Shown piece by piece: positions 33,554 through 42,839 of a stretch of 64,000 bases of DNA. The notes under the pieces were generated by a model. It saw only the letters and a program-made list of their open reading frames with translations. It was not told where the DNA came from and did not search any database. Within the stretch, counting starts at the first letter, position 1, and the number at the start of each line of letters is the position of its first letter. This stretch comes from Leishmania mexicana MHOM/GT/2001/U1103. Taxonomy: Eukaryota; Euglenozoa; Kinetoplastea; Trypanosomatida; Trypanosomatidae. Made by a program: the position numbers and the translations under genes. Location of the stretch: assembly GCF_000234665.1 (NCBI RefSeq), contig NC_018332.1, forward strand, positions 491,755 through 555,754, read 5' to 3'.

Positions 33554-33826
33554 TCGGCCGCGGCCCCGCTTCGGATCAAGGCACGCTGTCTAGCCCGGTC
33601 CGCGTGGCTGCTGATCGCGCGGCGCGCATGCGAGGAAGAGGGACGAGGCGAGGACAAGAGGAGCCCGTGAGGCGCATGGCCCGGCTCGGCGGCAGGACGG
33701 CTCGTCCTAGAAGACCAGGACCGAGCCGCGGGTGCAAGAGGGGTAGCGGCGCTGTGTGTCGTCGTGCGCGTATGCATACACATAATATATATATATATTG
33801 GTGATGACGTGCTTGTGGCGGGAATG
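33554..33826 (+). repeat. Repeat family B, copy 4 (5'-truncated)
   Basis: Matches 5849-6117 nearly base for base, with two extra bases in the TA tract. Outer hairpin arms are at 33683-33690 and 33720-33727, with one substitution in the second arm that opens a single pair. Confidence 0.8.
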
Positions 33827-33894
33827 CGCTTTTTCTTTTTTCGCAACGTGTCCCTTCTCTGCCGCACAGCACGAGCTGAAGGCCACTCTACACC

Positions 33895-34260
33895 CCAGGC
33901 CCGCCACAGCGATGCGCCGACTCGGTCACCTGAGCACGGCTCCTGTCCCCACCCCCACCCACCCCCGCTCCGCAGGCAGCCTCACAGTCGCTCCCGTTGT
34001 GCCGGGTGACACACGCTCGAGCCACGCTGACACGCTGCCGAACATACTTATGGCGCAAGCATCGTCACCGTCGCCGGCGGCTCTCACGCAGCGCCATCCA
34101 GGACCTGGCCGCCGGCATCCGTAGCGATACATCACACTGGCTTCGCCGTGTCGCAGGCGCTGGACCCTGTCGGGGCCAGGAGCGGTGGGTCGGCATTGGC
34201 AGGGATAGGGGGAGGGGACTGCTTGGCTTACCCACACAGCGCGGTCCTGGATTCCCATAC
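33895..34260 (-). repeat. Repeat family A, diverged copy in antisense orientation
   Basis: Read on the minus strand, this stretch follows family A in order. It has GTGATGTA, then GGATGGCG-TGCGT (A copies: CCGGATGGCGTTGCGT), then GGCAGCGTGTC, then GTGCTC-GGTG-C-GAGTCGGCGC. The match is clearly weaker than among copies 1-3, with many substitutions and gaps. This suggests an old insertion of the same family; the limits are approximate. Confidence 0.5.
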
Positions 34261-35119
34261 CACTTTGAGGTCTTTCCTCTCATCAGGGGTATTATGACGC
34301 GTGAAGGAAGAAGAGGTGCGTAAACGGGAGAGGCAGCAGCAGCCGTACCGCGACTAGAGTCGTTCGCAAGAGTAGAGAACCCCCCGGTCATAGAGCGACA
34401 GGAGGACAGCCCTTGTCACCACGACATGGGGGAACGCCTCAGTTACGCTGCTGAAGTTATGGGTGCGTAGCTCGTGATGCATCTCTCGCTCCGTCTCAAC
34501 CTCTCTCTCCCTCGCCTTCCCCCTTCGCTCTCGCCTGCTCTACCCGCCGCGTGTTTTGTTCTTCATTCGCTTTGCATATCCTGCAACGCAGCCGCGACGT
34601 CCTCCTGACCATCTCAAGGGCCTCTCCTACCGCCCCAGCACCCTTCCATCCCCGCGCTCTCTCTCTTGCGCGCGTGCACCTGCATTCTCCCGGCCGCTAC
34701 CTCCGCGCCATCTCCCCTTCCTCGCGTGCAGGGTGGCTGCTTCCGGTTACGTTTGTCGCATTCTACTTCATCGGCTCCCCCCTCCACCCCAGCCCACTCA
34801 CCCTCACCTCCTCCCTTCCTCCATCGATAGAAACAGCGGAGGTGCTGTATACCTCGCCCTGCCCTCCCTCCCCACAGTCGCTTAGACGAACATAGAGTTA
34901 GACAGCGAGTTCCTCCTCTCTCCCACGTCGTTGTGGTCAAGCCTTCCTTGGTACGTACGTGTGTGTGTGCGTGGCCTCTGTGTCTTCCCTCCCCTTTGCG
35001 CTGCCGGTATTTGCCTGCTCCGCGTGCGCTTGCGAAGGCCCGTTGCGTCGGCGACCGGCGAGGCACGCATCCATCTCTCCCTTTCCCTCTCCCGAGCCTT
35101 TTCCCTTCGCCGGCTCACC

Positions 35120-37087
35120 ATGCTTCGGCTCTCTCGGTTTGTCACCTCCGCGGTGAGCTCAAAGGGTGTCGCGCGGGCGAGCAAGCAGACCGTGAGGCGA
35201 GATAATCACCCCATTGCCGCGAAGAAACCGTCAGTGGCCACGGCAGCGGCCGCGGTGGCGCCATCTGCCGCCGCGCACGTAGGCTCCAGCATGTCACCTG
35301 CCCCGCGGGGTCGCTACAGCAGCTCGCACGCGGCGGAGATCGAGGCGGACTGCGCCGCCCTCGAAGATCACGGTCTCGCCGCGCCGGAGGACTCGCATAA
35401 TCTGCAGCACCACGCCGGCATGAACGGTGCACAGCATTATGACCACCGCAGCGCTGGAAAACTGAACTTTGATGCCTCGAAGGCAGGGCTTCAGCAGGTG
35501 GATAAAGACTACGTCGAGCACGTCATTCAGGAGGCGTCGAAGGGATCTGCTTTCTACCAAAAGGAGCAGCGGCTCGAGGAGACGCGGCGTCGCAAGGCCG
35601 AGGAGCTGCAGGAGAAGGCCAAGACATTCGACTCCATCAGCGCCGCCGAGAAGCAGAAGATCAAGGCCATGGTGGATGCCATGGTGGACGAGCTCGAGGC
35701 GACGCGCGATCTCCGGCGCCGGTACATCCACATCGACATGGACATGTTCTACGCTGCGGTGGAAGAGAAGAAGACGCCGTCCCTGAGAGGCAAGCCCTTC
35801 GGCGTCGGCTCTCAGCAGATGCTCTCCACGACGAACTACATTGCGCGGCAGTACGGTGTGCGCTCTGGCATGCCCGGCTTCATCGGCAAGAAGCTCTGCC
35901 CCGAGCTCATTATCGTCCCGAACGACTTCCCAGCCTACCAGCGAGAGGCGGCGCGGGTGCACAGCATTGCCTCCCGCTACGATGCGCAGTTCGTCAGCGT
36001 CGGCCTCGATGAGCTGACGATGGACGTGACAAAGTACCTGCAGGAGTTCCCGGCTGTGTCAGCCTCCGACATCGCCCACGACTTCCGCAATGAGGTGTTC
36101 ATCAAGACACAGCTCACAAGCAGCGGCGGCATCGGACCCACGTCGATTCTCGCGAAGATTGCGAGCAACGTCAACAAGCCGAATGGGCAGCACGAGATCA
36201 CACTGCTGACGCGAGAGGAAGTCATCAACTACGTGCGTGACATTCCGCTGCGCAAGATCCCCGGCATCGGCTACGCGCAAGAGATGACACTCGGTGCACT
36301 GCACATCCACACCTGCGGCGGCCTTCTGGAGCACAAGTACCTCCTAGCCTACCTGTTCCGAGAAAAAACCCTTGCGCACTACCTCAGCGTTGGACTGGGG
36401 CTGGCAGAGACGTTCTCGCTGCGCAAGCACCAGGCACGGCAGTCGGTTGGTAAGGAAACGTCGTTTAGCGAGCCACTGCCCTCGCCAGAGGCCTTCACTC
36501 GACTCTTCCGAAAGCTGCTTGAGCAGTGCCATGTCCGATGCGTTCGTGATCACCTGCAGCCTCGCAAGATGACACTGGTTCTCAAGTATCGCACCTACGA
36601 CACGGAGCAGTTCAGTGTGACGCTCTCGAGCCACACAAACGACCTCAAGGTGTGGCTCGAGGCCTCGCAGAAGCTGCTGGAGCCGCATCTTCTGCACTAC
36701 GCCGAGTTCCGCCTGGTCGGCGTCCGCCTGCAGCGCTTCACAGATACGGATGATGACCACACTGGCCTTAACAGCACCCGCGATGCCCTGACCGGCGCCT
36801 TGACAGAGCCGCTTCAAGTGAATGACGACTTAGACATGGACGCCGATGACGCCGACCGTGACGCTGAGAAGAGCGGGGTAGCTGCGGCGCAGTCAGACCT
36901 GTATGGGGAGACGCCGGCGCAGCCTGCAGCAACGCACAAGCGCAAGATTCCCGTCTCGAAGTTCCTGACAGATCCAAACATCCCGAAAGCCTGCCCTCCG
37001 GAGCCTGCTGCAGCCCCCGCCAAAGCCGTCAAGCCGGCTCGCAAGCGCACCAAGTCGTCCAAGCACAAGCTGCACAAAAGGAAGTGA
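35120..37087 (+). CDS. DNA polymerase kappa paralogue 2, probably mitochondrial
   Basis: This is a 655-residue Y-family polymerase. The N-terminus MLRLSRFVTSAVSSKG is basic, hydroxylated and free of acidic residues, a typical mitochondrial presequence. The N-clasp is closer to that of human pol kappa than in paralogue 1: KAGLQQVDKDYVEHVIQEA and KGSAFYQKE. The core has DMDMFYAAVEEK with Asp206 and Asp208, STTNYIARQYGVRSGMPGF, and LDELTMDVT with Asp297 and Glu298. TSSGGIGPTSILAKIASNVNKP and the helix-hairpin-helix RKIPGIG follow, then a little finger starting near QSVGKETSF. A Lys/Arg-rich tail ends the protein. The metal-binding acids are all present. Work in T. cruzi placed a pol kappa in the mitochondrion, in line with this reading. 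The start ATG is the first after the pyrimidine-rich leader. Confidence 0.9.
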   Translation: MLRLSRFVTSAVSSKGVARASKQTVRRDNHPIAAKKPSVATAAAAVAPSAAAHVGSSMSPAPRGRYSSSHAAEIEADCAALEDHGLAAPEDSHNLQHHAGMNGAQHYDHRSAGKLNFDASKAGLQQVDKDYVEHVIQEASKGSAFYQKEQRLEETRRRKAEELQEKAKTFDSISAAEKQKIKAMVDAMVDELEATRDLRRRYIHIDMDMFYAAVEEKKTPSLRGKPFGVGSQQMLSTTNYIARQYGVRSGMPGFIGKKLCPELIIVPNDFPAYQREAARVHSIASRYDAQFVSVGLDELTMDVTKYLQEFPAVSASDIAHDFRNEVFIKTQLTSSGGIGPTSILAKIASNVNKPNGQHEITLLTREEVINYVRDIPLRKIPGIGYAQEMTLGALHIHTCGGLLEHKYLLAYLFREKTLAHYLSVGLGLAETFSLRKHQARQSVGKETSFSEPLPSPEAFTRLFRKLLEQCHVRCVRDHLQPRKMTLVLKYRTYDTEQFSVTLSSHTNDLKVWLEASQKLLEPHLLHYAEFRLVGVRLQRFTDTDDDHTGLNSTRDALTGALTEPLQVNDDLDMDADDADRDAEKSGVAAAQSDLYGETPAQPAATHKRKIPVSKFLTDPNIPKACPPEPAAAPAKAVKPARKRTKSSKHKLHKRK

Positions 37088-39372
37088 GCAGCAGTGCGAC
37101 CAACGAATTGCGGAGGCGACGGGGCGAAAATGGCTGTTGCGGCGGAGCGACAGGGTGTATCTCGCAGGACGTGCACAAGGCACTTTCGGGGGGGACCCGA
37201 ACCGGCCGTCGCCGCCACGTAAAATCTGCCGTTCGAAGAAGCGGGAGAAACAAAAATGGCATAAGGTTTTTTTACCTATAGAGAAAGCGGGAGGGCAGCG
37301 TACGCGACACAGAGAACAACAACAACTCCCCCACCCCTTCCCTCCTGAGAAGAAAAGGAGTGGCACTGACGCTCCAGTGCTGATTTTCATGTATAGACGC
37401 TTTCGAAGAGTTGTCCGTGGTGCGTCGGGGTCGCGATGACGTGTGCGCGGAACAACATAGCGAAAGGTGAGGAGAAGTGCTGTGCGGTTGGAGAAGGGGG
37501 GAGGGAAGGCAAAGAGACAGGGATGCTGCAAAAAGAGCCAAGATGCTCGTCAAAATGGGTCGCAGCACCCCATCTCTCCCCTACGCGGCCTCCCCTCCCC
37601 CTCCCCGCCTGCCCTACTGCTGGCCCGTTCATCCACACAGCAGCGACTCAATAGTGAATGCAAAAATCGTGTCCCAGTGAGATACACTCTCGAGACTTTA
37701 CATAGAGATATATACAAGTGTGATAGCCGTCCGGGGTTATTTCGTTTTGTCTTTCTTTTACGCTTACAGAGGCGCTGGTGTGTCCTGTCTGATCCCCTTC
37801 GCTCTTTTGTTGTTTTGTTTTTTTTGTGAGAGAGGGCTCTTTGCTTGGCGTGTGTTGGTCGTCGTTTGGTGGGAGTGTGAGGGGTGTGTGTTTTGGGTTC
37901 CCATGGGGGGGGGCTGGTGGACGGGAGAGAAAAAAAAAAGAGGCATTGTTAGCCGCCCCCTCTCTCCTCCCCCACACCCCTCTCCACTGCATGTGCGTAG
38001 GTGTGTGTGTGTGTGTGTGTGTCCCTGTGCACAGGCGCGTCATTTTGGTTTATTCCTTTTGCGTTGTCGTTTTAGCTGAGCGATGGGGGGTGGTCTCTGC
38101 CAACGCAGGTCCGCGCATGACCGCATTGAACCTGTCGAGTAGAAAGGGGCGCCGGCATTTGGCCCTCACCTTCCCCATCTCAGTACACGGCAGGGGGAGT
38201 AGAGGGAGTAGGGGAAGGGGAGGGCACATGCCGGTGCCCGAGAGCTTGAGCACGGTGGAGATGCCTTCCCCCCTCTGTATTCCTTTTGTTGTCTTGTTTA
38301 TCTATAGCCGCCTCGGTGTAGGCGGATGGAGAGGGAACGGATTTGCTTCTAGCGTGTCAAGCGTGCACGTCAATGTATCTCCCTCGTAGGTCTGTGTCGA
38401 TGTTGGGGGTGCGTGTTCCTGCGGGTCGCTGTAATAAAAGGGCAAGGAATCGACTGAGCAACATGTCCCATCTTTTATCTCCCCTAGAGTCAATGGACGA
38501 GTGAGCTCGGATGGTGTCTATGCCGTCGCTCCTTCCTCTCCACTTGGCTACCATTCAGGGCGTTGATTTGAGACAACCCGTGATGTCCCTTCAGAACGCC
38601 TGTCCGCTCCTATCAACCTGTTGGTGCACAGGATGCGCTGGAGAAAGGTGCACTCCTCTCCATCCCTCAGTGTACTTTTGCTCTCAGAGGTGTGCAAGTG
38701 AGAGGGGTGTGTTCGCTCACGTCCTCCTACCCCTATGCTTCCTCCACCAGCCCACCATCACGACCCCTGTGCTACTTGTGCGACGACGATGCGAGCTGCA
38801 GCGCCTGCGGCTTCCTGGGCGTGCGCTTCTACCACCACCCCTCCACCTTGTTGGCGTCTCACGCATCACCCTGCAACTGTTTTGTGCACTCATACGCATG
38901 CCGGCACCGTGTTGACCCTCCTCCATCTCTCTCCTTCTCTTCAACTCTCCATGATCACGGTCTTGCGCGTCCTGAAATTGGCTTCTTTGAGTTGTTACTG
39001 TGCTGTGCTGCCCCTTTTCGATGCCTCCGTGACCACCACCAAATGCTCGTGCATCGAGTCAAGCGATCACGCTTACAGGCACACGAAGGATGCGGGGTAT
39101 TGATGTGCTTGTGCGGTCTTCCTGAGCGCTCTCCACGGGCAGCGCTCCTCGCACCTTCATCTCACCCTTTTGTTTCCTCTCCATTTATCCCTCTCCCAGC
39201 ACGGTCATCACTGTGTCTCTGCGTGGGAGGGAGGGAGGGATCAACAAGCCGTGCGGTACCCGTGTTGCGCGCCGCGGACTATTCCTGTCTTCCGCTCCGC
39301 TGTTTCTCAGCAGCGTCCTTTCTTTTCCAGCGTTGTACTTTTCTCTGTGTGTCTGCCTCTAGACGGCACGGC
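37088..39372. other. Spacer between pol kappa paralogues 2 and 3
   Basis: No gene is seen. It contains a TG tract near 38000-38020. The frame of paralogue 3 stays open far upstream (to 38692) but has no matching domain there, and this part is read as leader. Confidence 0.6.
39309..39330 (+). promoter_or_regulatory. Predicted spliced-leader acceptor for pol kappa paralogue 3
   Basis: A C/T-rich tract ends in TTTTCCAG at 39330, 42 bases before the chosen ATG. A second AG after another C/T tract lies near 39360. Confidence 0.45.
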
Positions 39373-41205
39373 ATGCTCTCCTCCTCCTACCGCCTTTGCG
39401 GGTCGTCGATGGTGAGCGCGGCGCTGGAGCGCACATGTCGGTGCCTGTCAAGCGCGTCCACATCGACCGCAAAAGCGGCAGTAGGCGCATCCTCTGTTCC
39501 GCCCCCATCGGCATCGAAGGCTGTGGGTCGTCTTGCCTTCGATGCCTCTAAACCCGGTCTGCAGAAGGTGGACAAGGCCTATGTGGAGCAGGTCATTCAA
39601 GATGTGACGCGTGGCTCCGCGTTTTACCAGCGGGAGCAGCGCCAGGAGGCGCTGCGAGCTGTGAAAAATGAGGCCCTCGTGGCGAAGCAGCGACAGTTCT
39701 CGCGCCTAGCAGCAGCAGAAAAGCATGTTTGGCAATCCCGCGCCGAGGCCGTCGAGGAGGAGCTGGAAGCATCACGCAGTTTTTCGAGGTGCTTCATCCA
39801 CGTCGACATTGACATGTTCTACGCTGCAGTAGAGGAGAAGCTCGATCTGTCGCTGCGCGAGCGGCCGTTCGCTGTCGGCACCTATGCGATGCTGACCACA
39901 AGCAACTACATTGCTCGGACGTACGGCGTGCGCTCTGGCATGCCAGGCTTTATTGCGAAGAAGCTCTGTCCTTCTTTGTGGATACGTCCACCGCGATTTG
40001 ACCTGTATCGCCGCGAGGCCGCCGAGGTGCGCGCCATTGGCGCTCAGTACGATCCCCACTACGTCGCGGTAGGGCTCGATGAGCTAACGATGGATGTCAC
40101 CGACTACCTTCGTACGCACCCGGATCGCTCTGCCGAGGATGTGTGCGCGGAGTTCCGCCGCCGCGTCGAGGAGGCGACGCAGTTGACGTGCAGCGGCGGG
40201 ATCGCCCACACCGCGGCCTTCGCAAAGCTGGCCAGCAATGTGAAGAAGCCGAATGGGCAGCACATTCTAGCGCTGCGCACACGCGAGGAGGTGCTAGCTT
40301 ACGTCCGTGATATGCCGGTGCGCGATGTGCCTGGGATCGGCTTCGCCACGGAGCAGCGGCTGCACGCCCTCGGGGTCGTCACGTGCAAGGACTTTCTCGC
40401 GCGCAAGGCGGAACTCTGCTACTTGTTTCGCGAGAAGACATTCGCGTTTTACCTCTCGGTTGGCCTAGGACTTGTGCGCACCCACGTCGATCGCTCCAAC
40501 GCGGAGCGAGAAGCCGCCACGGCACCGCCGAGCGCGGCGGCGGCAACGTTGCCCAGGTCTGCGGCACATTTAAAATCACGTCCCCCTCGTGCGTCGGCCA
40601 GTCAATCCCCCTCTGCTCTCCAAGCGGTCGTTCCAGTTCACCGTGCGCAGAAATCGACGGGGAAGTGTGTCACCCTGGTGCGCGGTGTGCCCAGCCGCGA
40701 AGCGTTTTGGCAACATCTACGTCAGCTCGCCCAAGGCGCGCACGATGTTCTCAGGGAGCAAGGCACGGGCACCAAACACGTATGCTTCTACACGACCAGC
40801 CGCGCCTTCGTGCCGCGCAGCCATGCCGCAATGCTGTCAGAGGTTACAAACAGCTTTGCTAAGCTCTACGCGGCACTCGAAAAGGTAGCAGAGCCGTTTG
40901 CAGCTCAGCATCGCGAGTTTCGCCTCATCGGCGTCAAGTTCAGCAAGCTACAACCTCTGCCAGCGGGAAGAAGGTCGACGAAGGGCAAGGGTGCCGCTCC
41001 AGTTTGCAAGACGAAAGTCAAAGTGGCACGTCACTATCCAAAGCAACGAGGTGACGCCGCAGCGCCAGCGCAGCGCTATGCGGCGGCGAAAATGGCGAAG
41101 ACGCCTCGCCGAGCCCAACCAAGGTCGCCGGTCGCAAAGCAGGTCTCCGCTGCTCGTCATCGAACAGCGCCAACATGTCGAGAGAAAAAGGTGTCCGCTC
41201 TCTAG
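39373..41205 (+). CDS. DNA polymerase kappa paralogue 3, probably mitochondrial
   Basis: This is a 610-residue protein. The N-terminus MLSSSYRLCGSSMVSA and the next ~15 residues carry Arg and Ser with only one Glu, fitting a mitochondrial presequence. The N-clasp is conserved (KPGLQKVDKAYVEQVIQDV, RGSAFYQRE). The core has DIDMFYAAVEEK with Asp145 and Asp147, TTSNYIARTYGVRSGMPGF, LDELTMDVT with Asp236 and Glu237, LTCSGGIAHTAAFAKLASNVKKP, and the helix-hairpin-helix RDVPGIG. After RTHVDRSNAE comes a ~60-residue Ala/Pro/Ser linker not seen in paralogue 2. A more diverged little finger begins near QKSTGKCVTL and ends with REFRLIGVKFSKL. The last ~60 residues are basic. Catalytic residues are present, so it is probably active, although the DNA-gripping domain has changed. 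The start was chosen because an acceptor lies just upstream. Confidence 0.88.
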   Translation: MLSSSYRLCGSSMVSAALERTCRCLSSASTSTAKAAVGASSVPPPSASKAVGRLAFDASKPGLQKVDKAYVEQVIQDVTRGSAFYQREQRQEALRAVKNEALVAKQRQFSRLAAAEKHVWQSRAEAVEEELEASRSFSRCFIHVDIDMFYAAVEEKLDLSLRERPFAVGTYAMLTTSNYIARTYGVRSGMPGFIAKKLCPSLWIRPPRFDLYRREAAEVRAIGAQYDPHYVAVGLDELTMDVTDYLRTHPDRSAEDVCAEFRRRVEEATQLTCSGGIAHTAAFAKLASNVKKPNGQHILALRTREEVLAYVRDMPVRDVPGIGFATEQRLHALGVVTCKDFLARKAELCYLFREKTFAFYLSVGLGLVRTHVDRSNAEREAATAPPSAAAATLPRSAAHLKSRPPRASASQSPSALQAVVPVHRAQKSTGKCVTLVRGVPSREAFWQHLRQLAQGAHDVLREQGTGTKHVCFYTTSRAFVPRSHAAMLSEVTNSFAKLYAALEKVAEPFAAQHREFRLIGVKFSKLQPLPAGRRSTKGKGAAPVCKTKVKVARHYPKQRGDAAAPAQRYAAAKMAKTPRRAQPRSPVAKQVSAARHRTAPTCREKKVSAL

Positions 41206-42839
41206 TGTGTGCGGCATTCGTGACGGCCCCGCAGCGTTCCCCCCCCCCCCTCCTCTTCCTTCCTCTCTCTCAGCCACATTGGATGGTGGTTCGGTAGACG
41301 CCCAACCCCACCCCCGCCTTGCAGAGCACGGCCCCCGCTTCTTCTTGTACGTTCAGTTGTTGTTGTTATCGTTCTCACCCACCATGTACCGCTTAGTTGC
41401 CCAGGGCACGTGTGTACGTACCTGTCCCCCTCCCCCTCCGCCTTCTCCTTTCCAACGAACTCGGCGCACTTCACCCTGTACACTCATTCACGTGGCCAGC
41501 CCATCTCTCTCCCCGCATCGCGAGTTCTCGCGTCCAAGACAAGAGGACACAAGCCGATGAGAGCAACGCAGCAACGAAACGTAACTTGAGAAAATGGGTC
41601 AACGCCGTAATCAGACGCTGGCACGTTCTGCCGCACAGACTCTCACGTGCGCTCGCTACCGGTGTGCGCACGATTCACGTGAAGGAAGAAAAAAGGAGAA
41701 CATAGGAAGCGGTGAGTCGACGTCATGTCTCCGCAGTCGACAGTGTTGCTCCCAGCGCACGCACGCAGGTGTGTCGGTCAGCCTGCTCTGTCTTGCAAGA
41801 GCGGTGCACTCCCACCTTGCCGTTCATGGCAACACCCCTCCGCGCCAGCGTCGAAGATGCACTGCAAGCATCGACTCGACTCTACTTTTTCACTATCTTT
41901 TACGTTTCTCCTTTTCGTTTTTAAAACGGGTATTGCACCCGCCAACCCACACCCCTTCCACCCTCTCGCTCTCAATCCACTCATCTCCCCCGACTGAACG
42001 GACGGCATCCTGTGCATGATCACCGTGGCCACGGATACACGCACGCACGCGCTTCTATGCGCTCAATTTTGTGGCGAGAACCTCACGTGCGTGACGTCAG
42101 AAAAGGTGCTGACATTGCCTTGTATGTGCGGGGGGGTGTATGCGTGCGTTTTTCGCCACTGCACAGTCTGCCGTAAATACAACCATCTGCTTGAGTCCCA
42201 CCGAACTCTCCCTCCATGCAGATCGCAAGCGAGGCGCATTCTGTGAAGAGTGCGGTTTCTCTCTCGTGTGTGTGTGTGTGTGACGCAATAAAAGTGGAAG
42301 GCTGCGCCGCTCGCTTCTTGGAAGCGGCGCCAGCGGAAAGACGGACGGGAAAAGAGGCGGAGAGGTCCGCGTGAGCAAAACGGGCATCAAGAAGCGCAGA
42401 AACATTTGCGCGTGTGTGTGTGTGTGTGTGCGTGGCGTAAAGGCAATCGTGGGTCGAGGACGTAAAGTCAGCCGCGGCTGCGTCGGGGGGTGCGTGGACT
42501 GCGACCCTATCGCTCGCCTCACATCGCCACTGCATTCTCTGCCGCTTTTCGAATTGGCCAGGGGGCCCCCCTTCCCCCTCCCCTTGTCTGTTGCCTCGCG
42601 CATTCTTTCCGCATCTCTGCCGTTCCATTCGTTTCGTTCCCCCCCCCCTCCCTCCCCTACCCCACCCCCACCGTGTTTGCCCTATCCTTGTCTGGAAGGC
42701 TGCGGCGCTCCCCTGCGCTCGTCACGGACAACACCAAAGCGCGACGAGAAACGACAACAACACGCAAAACCATTTTTAAAAAGAGAAAACAGACTTTTCT
42801 TTGCTTTGCTGCTTCGATCCTGCCTACAGAACGCATGTG
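41206..42839. other. Spacer between pol kappa paralogues 3 and 4
   Basis: No gene is seen. Short TG tracts lie near 42268-42283 and 42413-42430. A pyrimidine tract and acceptor precede the next gene. Confidence 0.6.
42793..42829 (+). promoter_or_regulatory. Predicted spliced-leader acceptor for pol kappa paralogue 4
   Basis: A T/C-rich run ends in CCTACAG at 42829, ten bases before the ATG at 42840, which supports that start. Confidence 0.5.

Larger units (their letters stand above)
32442..35119. other. Spacer between pol kappa paralogues 1 and 2
   Basis: This contains repeat B copy 4 (33554-33826) followed at once by a diverged antisense repeat A copy (about 33895-34260). The last 600 bases are pyrimidine-rich with an acceptor candidate CCACAG at 34876. 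No gene is seen. Confidence 0.6.

Noticed and set aside
38692..39372. N-terminal extension of pol kappa paralogue 3 by 227 codons
   Set aside because: The first codon is GTG, the composition is that of a leader, and a good splice acceptor lies at 39330, just before the ATG at 39373.
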